In this document: positions 62,440 through 64,000 of the stretch, one piece after another | How the letters are laid out: each line of letters opens with the position of its first letter | Position numbering within the stretch: position 1 is the first letter of the stretch | Origin: Neocallimastix lanati (nom. inval.) | Lineage: Eukaryota > Neocallimastigomycota > Neocallimastigomycetes > Neocallimastigales > Neocallimastigaceae | DNA length: 64,000 bases | Direction: 5' to 3' | Assembly: GCA_016946835.1 (NCBI GenBank) | Contig: JACVTC010000063.1 | Span: 750,001 to 814,000, forward strand | The notes under the pieces: model-generated | Seen by the model: only the letters and a program-made list of their open reading frames with translations | Told to the model about the DNA's origin: nothing | Database searches by the model: none | Program-made: the position numbers and the translations under genes

Positions 62440-64000
62440 TTATGAAGCATTAGCATCATCTTCAGAAATAATACTAAGGAAGACTTCTTCTAAAGAAGAT
62501 TGAGAAATACCCCAATCAATAATACCATATTTTTCCTTATTAGCATCTAATATCTTAAATAATTCTGAAATTAAACCTTGAGTTGGAATAAATTCATAGA
62601 TACTATTAGAAGTTAAATCACGAATAGGTTTAGTATTAGAAGGAAGTATACTAAGAATAAATTCTTTTAATTCTTTATAGCGTTCTTGATCATTACTGTA
62701 AGATAATCTGAAACCAGAACCATACAATTCCTTAAGACGTAATGGTGTAGCACAGCAACGAAGTGTACCATGAGACATAATAGCAATACGTTGACATAAA
62801 ACTTCAGCTTCTTCCATAGAGTGAGTAGTAATTACAATAGTACGACCATTACTTACATCATTAATAATACCCCAAATTAATCTTCTGACATCTGGATCAA
62901 GACCAGTAGTTGGTTCATCAAGGAAAATTAATTTTGGATTACCAACAAGAGCAATAGCAATACTAACACGACGTCTTTCACCACCACTTAAACCTTTAAT
63001 CTTTCTATTTCTAAAGTTTTCTAAACCAACATTGACCAAACTTTCATTAATGGCCTCCTTTTCTTGCTTTCTTTCAATACCCTTTAATCTAGCGTAGAAT
63101 AATAAATGTTCTTCCACAGTTAAATCATTCCAAAGAATATCATGTTGTGGACAGATACCGATACGCTTATATACTTGATCCATATCTACATTAATATTAT
63201 ATCCAGCTAACTTTGCATAACCAGCAGTTGGAGTGTAAACACCAATTAAAGAATGAATTAAAGTAGTTTTACCAGCACCATTTGGACCTAATAAACCAAA
63301 TACAACGCCTTCTTCAACACCAAAAGTTACACTGTGAACAGCTACATGGGGTTCACCTCCTTTAACTCTTGGTTTATATTCCTTTCTTATGTTCTTAATA
63401 ACTAAAGGACTGCTATGATCATAATCACCACTTAAAATACGTTCTCTTTCATCTCTAACATCATCATCTTCTAAATACTTTGCATTTTCAGCTTCCTTAT
63501 CAGTATAGAATGGATTGGTTTCATTAGCCTTAGCTGAATCAAAACTATTATCTTTTCTAACAAATATTCTCTTAATTCTACGTAAAATATTTAAATGCCA
63601 TGGTTGATGAGAACCATATTCTTGTGGAACAATAGCATTTAAATAAAGGACAAGAATGAATAATACAATAAAATCAATAATTAAATATTTAGTAGCAACA
63701 TATACTCTATCACCAGGAACTAAATCTTTTAGGTGATACGCTTCATGTTCCAAATCTAAAGCCTTACTATTAAGTTCAATGAGAATGTTATAGAAAGCTA
63801 ATGGAGCCCAAATGTAGTATATTGGATTTTCAAAGAAAATCATGTACGTAGTAAGACCAAAAATGATAGAAATTAATACAACTAAGAAAGATCCAACTAA
63901 TGCAGAACCATTCTTTTTAAAGAAGATTGAAAAGAAGTATGAAAGTATAACTATAATATTCGACCACAAAAAGAATTCTATAACCAATATTCTCCAGTCA
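62440..64000 (-). CDS. ABCA-family transporter, C-terminal part (5' end outside window)
   Basis: This is the open frame of the last ~515 codons of a second ABCA half transporter; it stays open to the right edge, so the first part is missing. It keeps the last TM helices, the motif IVPQEYGSHQPWHLN, and a complete nucleotide-binding domain: Walker A GPNGAGKTT, Q-loop CPQHDILW, signature LSGGERRR, Walker B LIFLDEP, H-loop TTHS and the C-terminal IIDWGISQSSLEEVFLSIIS. It is very similar to the ABCA gene at 43202-47817, in the same orientation, with the retroposon nest between them, indicating a tandem duplication later expanded by insertions. No intron is visible in the part present. Confidence 0.95.
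   Translation of the reverse strand, partial: DWRILVIEFFLWSNIIVILSYFFSIFFKKNGSALVGSFLVVLISIIFGLTTYMIFFENPIYYIWAPLAFYNILIELNSKALDLEHEAYHLKDLVPGDRVYVATKYLIIDFIVLFILVLYLNAIVPQEYGSHQPWHLNILRRIKRIFVRKDNSFDSAKANETNPFYTDKEAENAKYLEDDDVRDERERILSGDYDHSSPLVIKNIRKEYKPRVKGGEPHVAVHSVTFGVEEGVVFGLLGPNGAGKTTLIHSLIGVYTPTAGYAKLAGYNINVDMDQVYKRIGICPQHDILWNDLTVEEHLLFYARLKGIERKQEKEAINESLVNVGLENFRNRKIKGLSGGERRRVSIAIALVGNPKLIFLDEPTTGLDPDVRRLIWGIINDVSNGRTIVITTHSMEEAEVLCQRIAIMSHGTLRCCATPLRLKELYGSGFRLSYSNDQERYKELKEFILSILPSNTKPIRDLTSNSIYEFIPTQGLISELFKILDANKEKYGIIDWGISQSSLEEVFLSIISEDDANAS

Overview
The window is extremely AT-rich eukaryotic DNA: long A/T homopolymers, TAA/TTA/TTTTA microsatellites, and many short introns with GT..AG ends. 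TAA and TGA act as normal stops, so ciliate codes are excluded. It carries flagellar genes (a CEP290 homologue and an inner-arm axonemal dynein heavy chain), fungal-type housekeeping and signalling genes, ABCA-type transporters and a bacterial-looking intronless gene. Together these point to a zoosporic fungus, most likely an anaerobic gut fungus (Neocallimastigomycota). The taxon is inferred.

Layout. Positions 1-12384 (minus) hold about 45 small exons of a CEP290-type transition-zone protein, cut by the left edge. A ~0.9 kb divergent spacer separates it from the TFIIH subunit p44/SSL1 gene (13294-15761, plus, 8 exons, 412 aa). A SEP+UBX protein of the UBXN11 type follows (16410-19983, plus, 13 exons, 675 aa), then a DNAH7-type dynein heavy chain (20652-35474, plus, 23 exons, about 4089 aa). 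I rebuilt exon boundaries by eye; for p44, the UBX protein, dynein, G-alpha and the complete ABCA gene the summed exon lengths are multiples of three.

The dynein gene converges on an atypical G-protein alpha subunit (36673-39058, minus, 10 exons, 370 aa). Their shared 3' spacer contains two perfect inverted repeats. After a repeat-rich gap come an intronless YunG-like gene of bacterial appearance (41151-41579, minus) and an ABCA half-transporter (43202-47817, minus, 6 exons, 1158 aa) whose stop codon abuts about 58 copies of TTTTA. A second, truncated ABCA paralogue in the same orientation ends the window (62440-64000).

The ~14 kb between the two ABCA genes is a retroposon nest. It holds a tRNA-headed SINE with a 14-bp target-site duplication (TSD), an old reverse-transcriptase relic, a diverged LINE fragment, a 5'-truncated and broken LINE with a 13-bp TSD, and an apparently full-length LINE (56410-61345) with an intact 1361-codon ORF and a 14-bp candidate TSD. 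Very short poly(A)-ended insertions with their own TSDs lie at 40611-40714 and about 61883-61910. The first is a roughly 70-nt RNA copy that folds into three consecutive tetraloop hairpins. The LINE, the SINE and this mini-element share the 3' end AGTCTA followed by A's, suggesting one retrotransposition machinery mobilises all three. This parasite/host-LINE set is the most novel system in the window.
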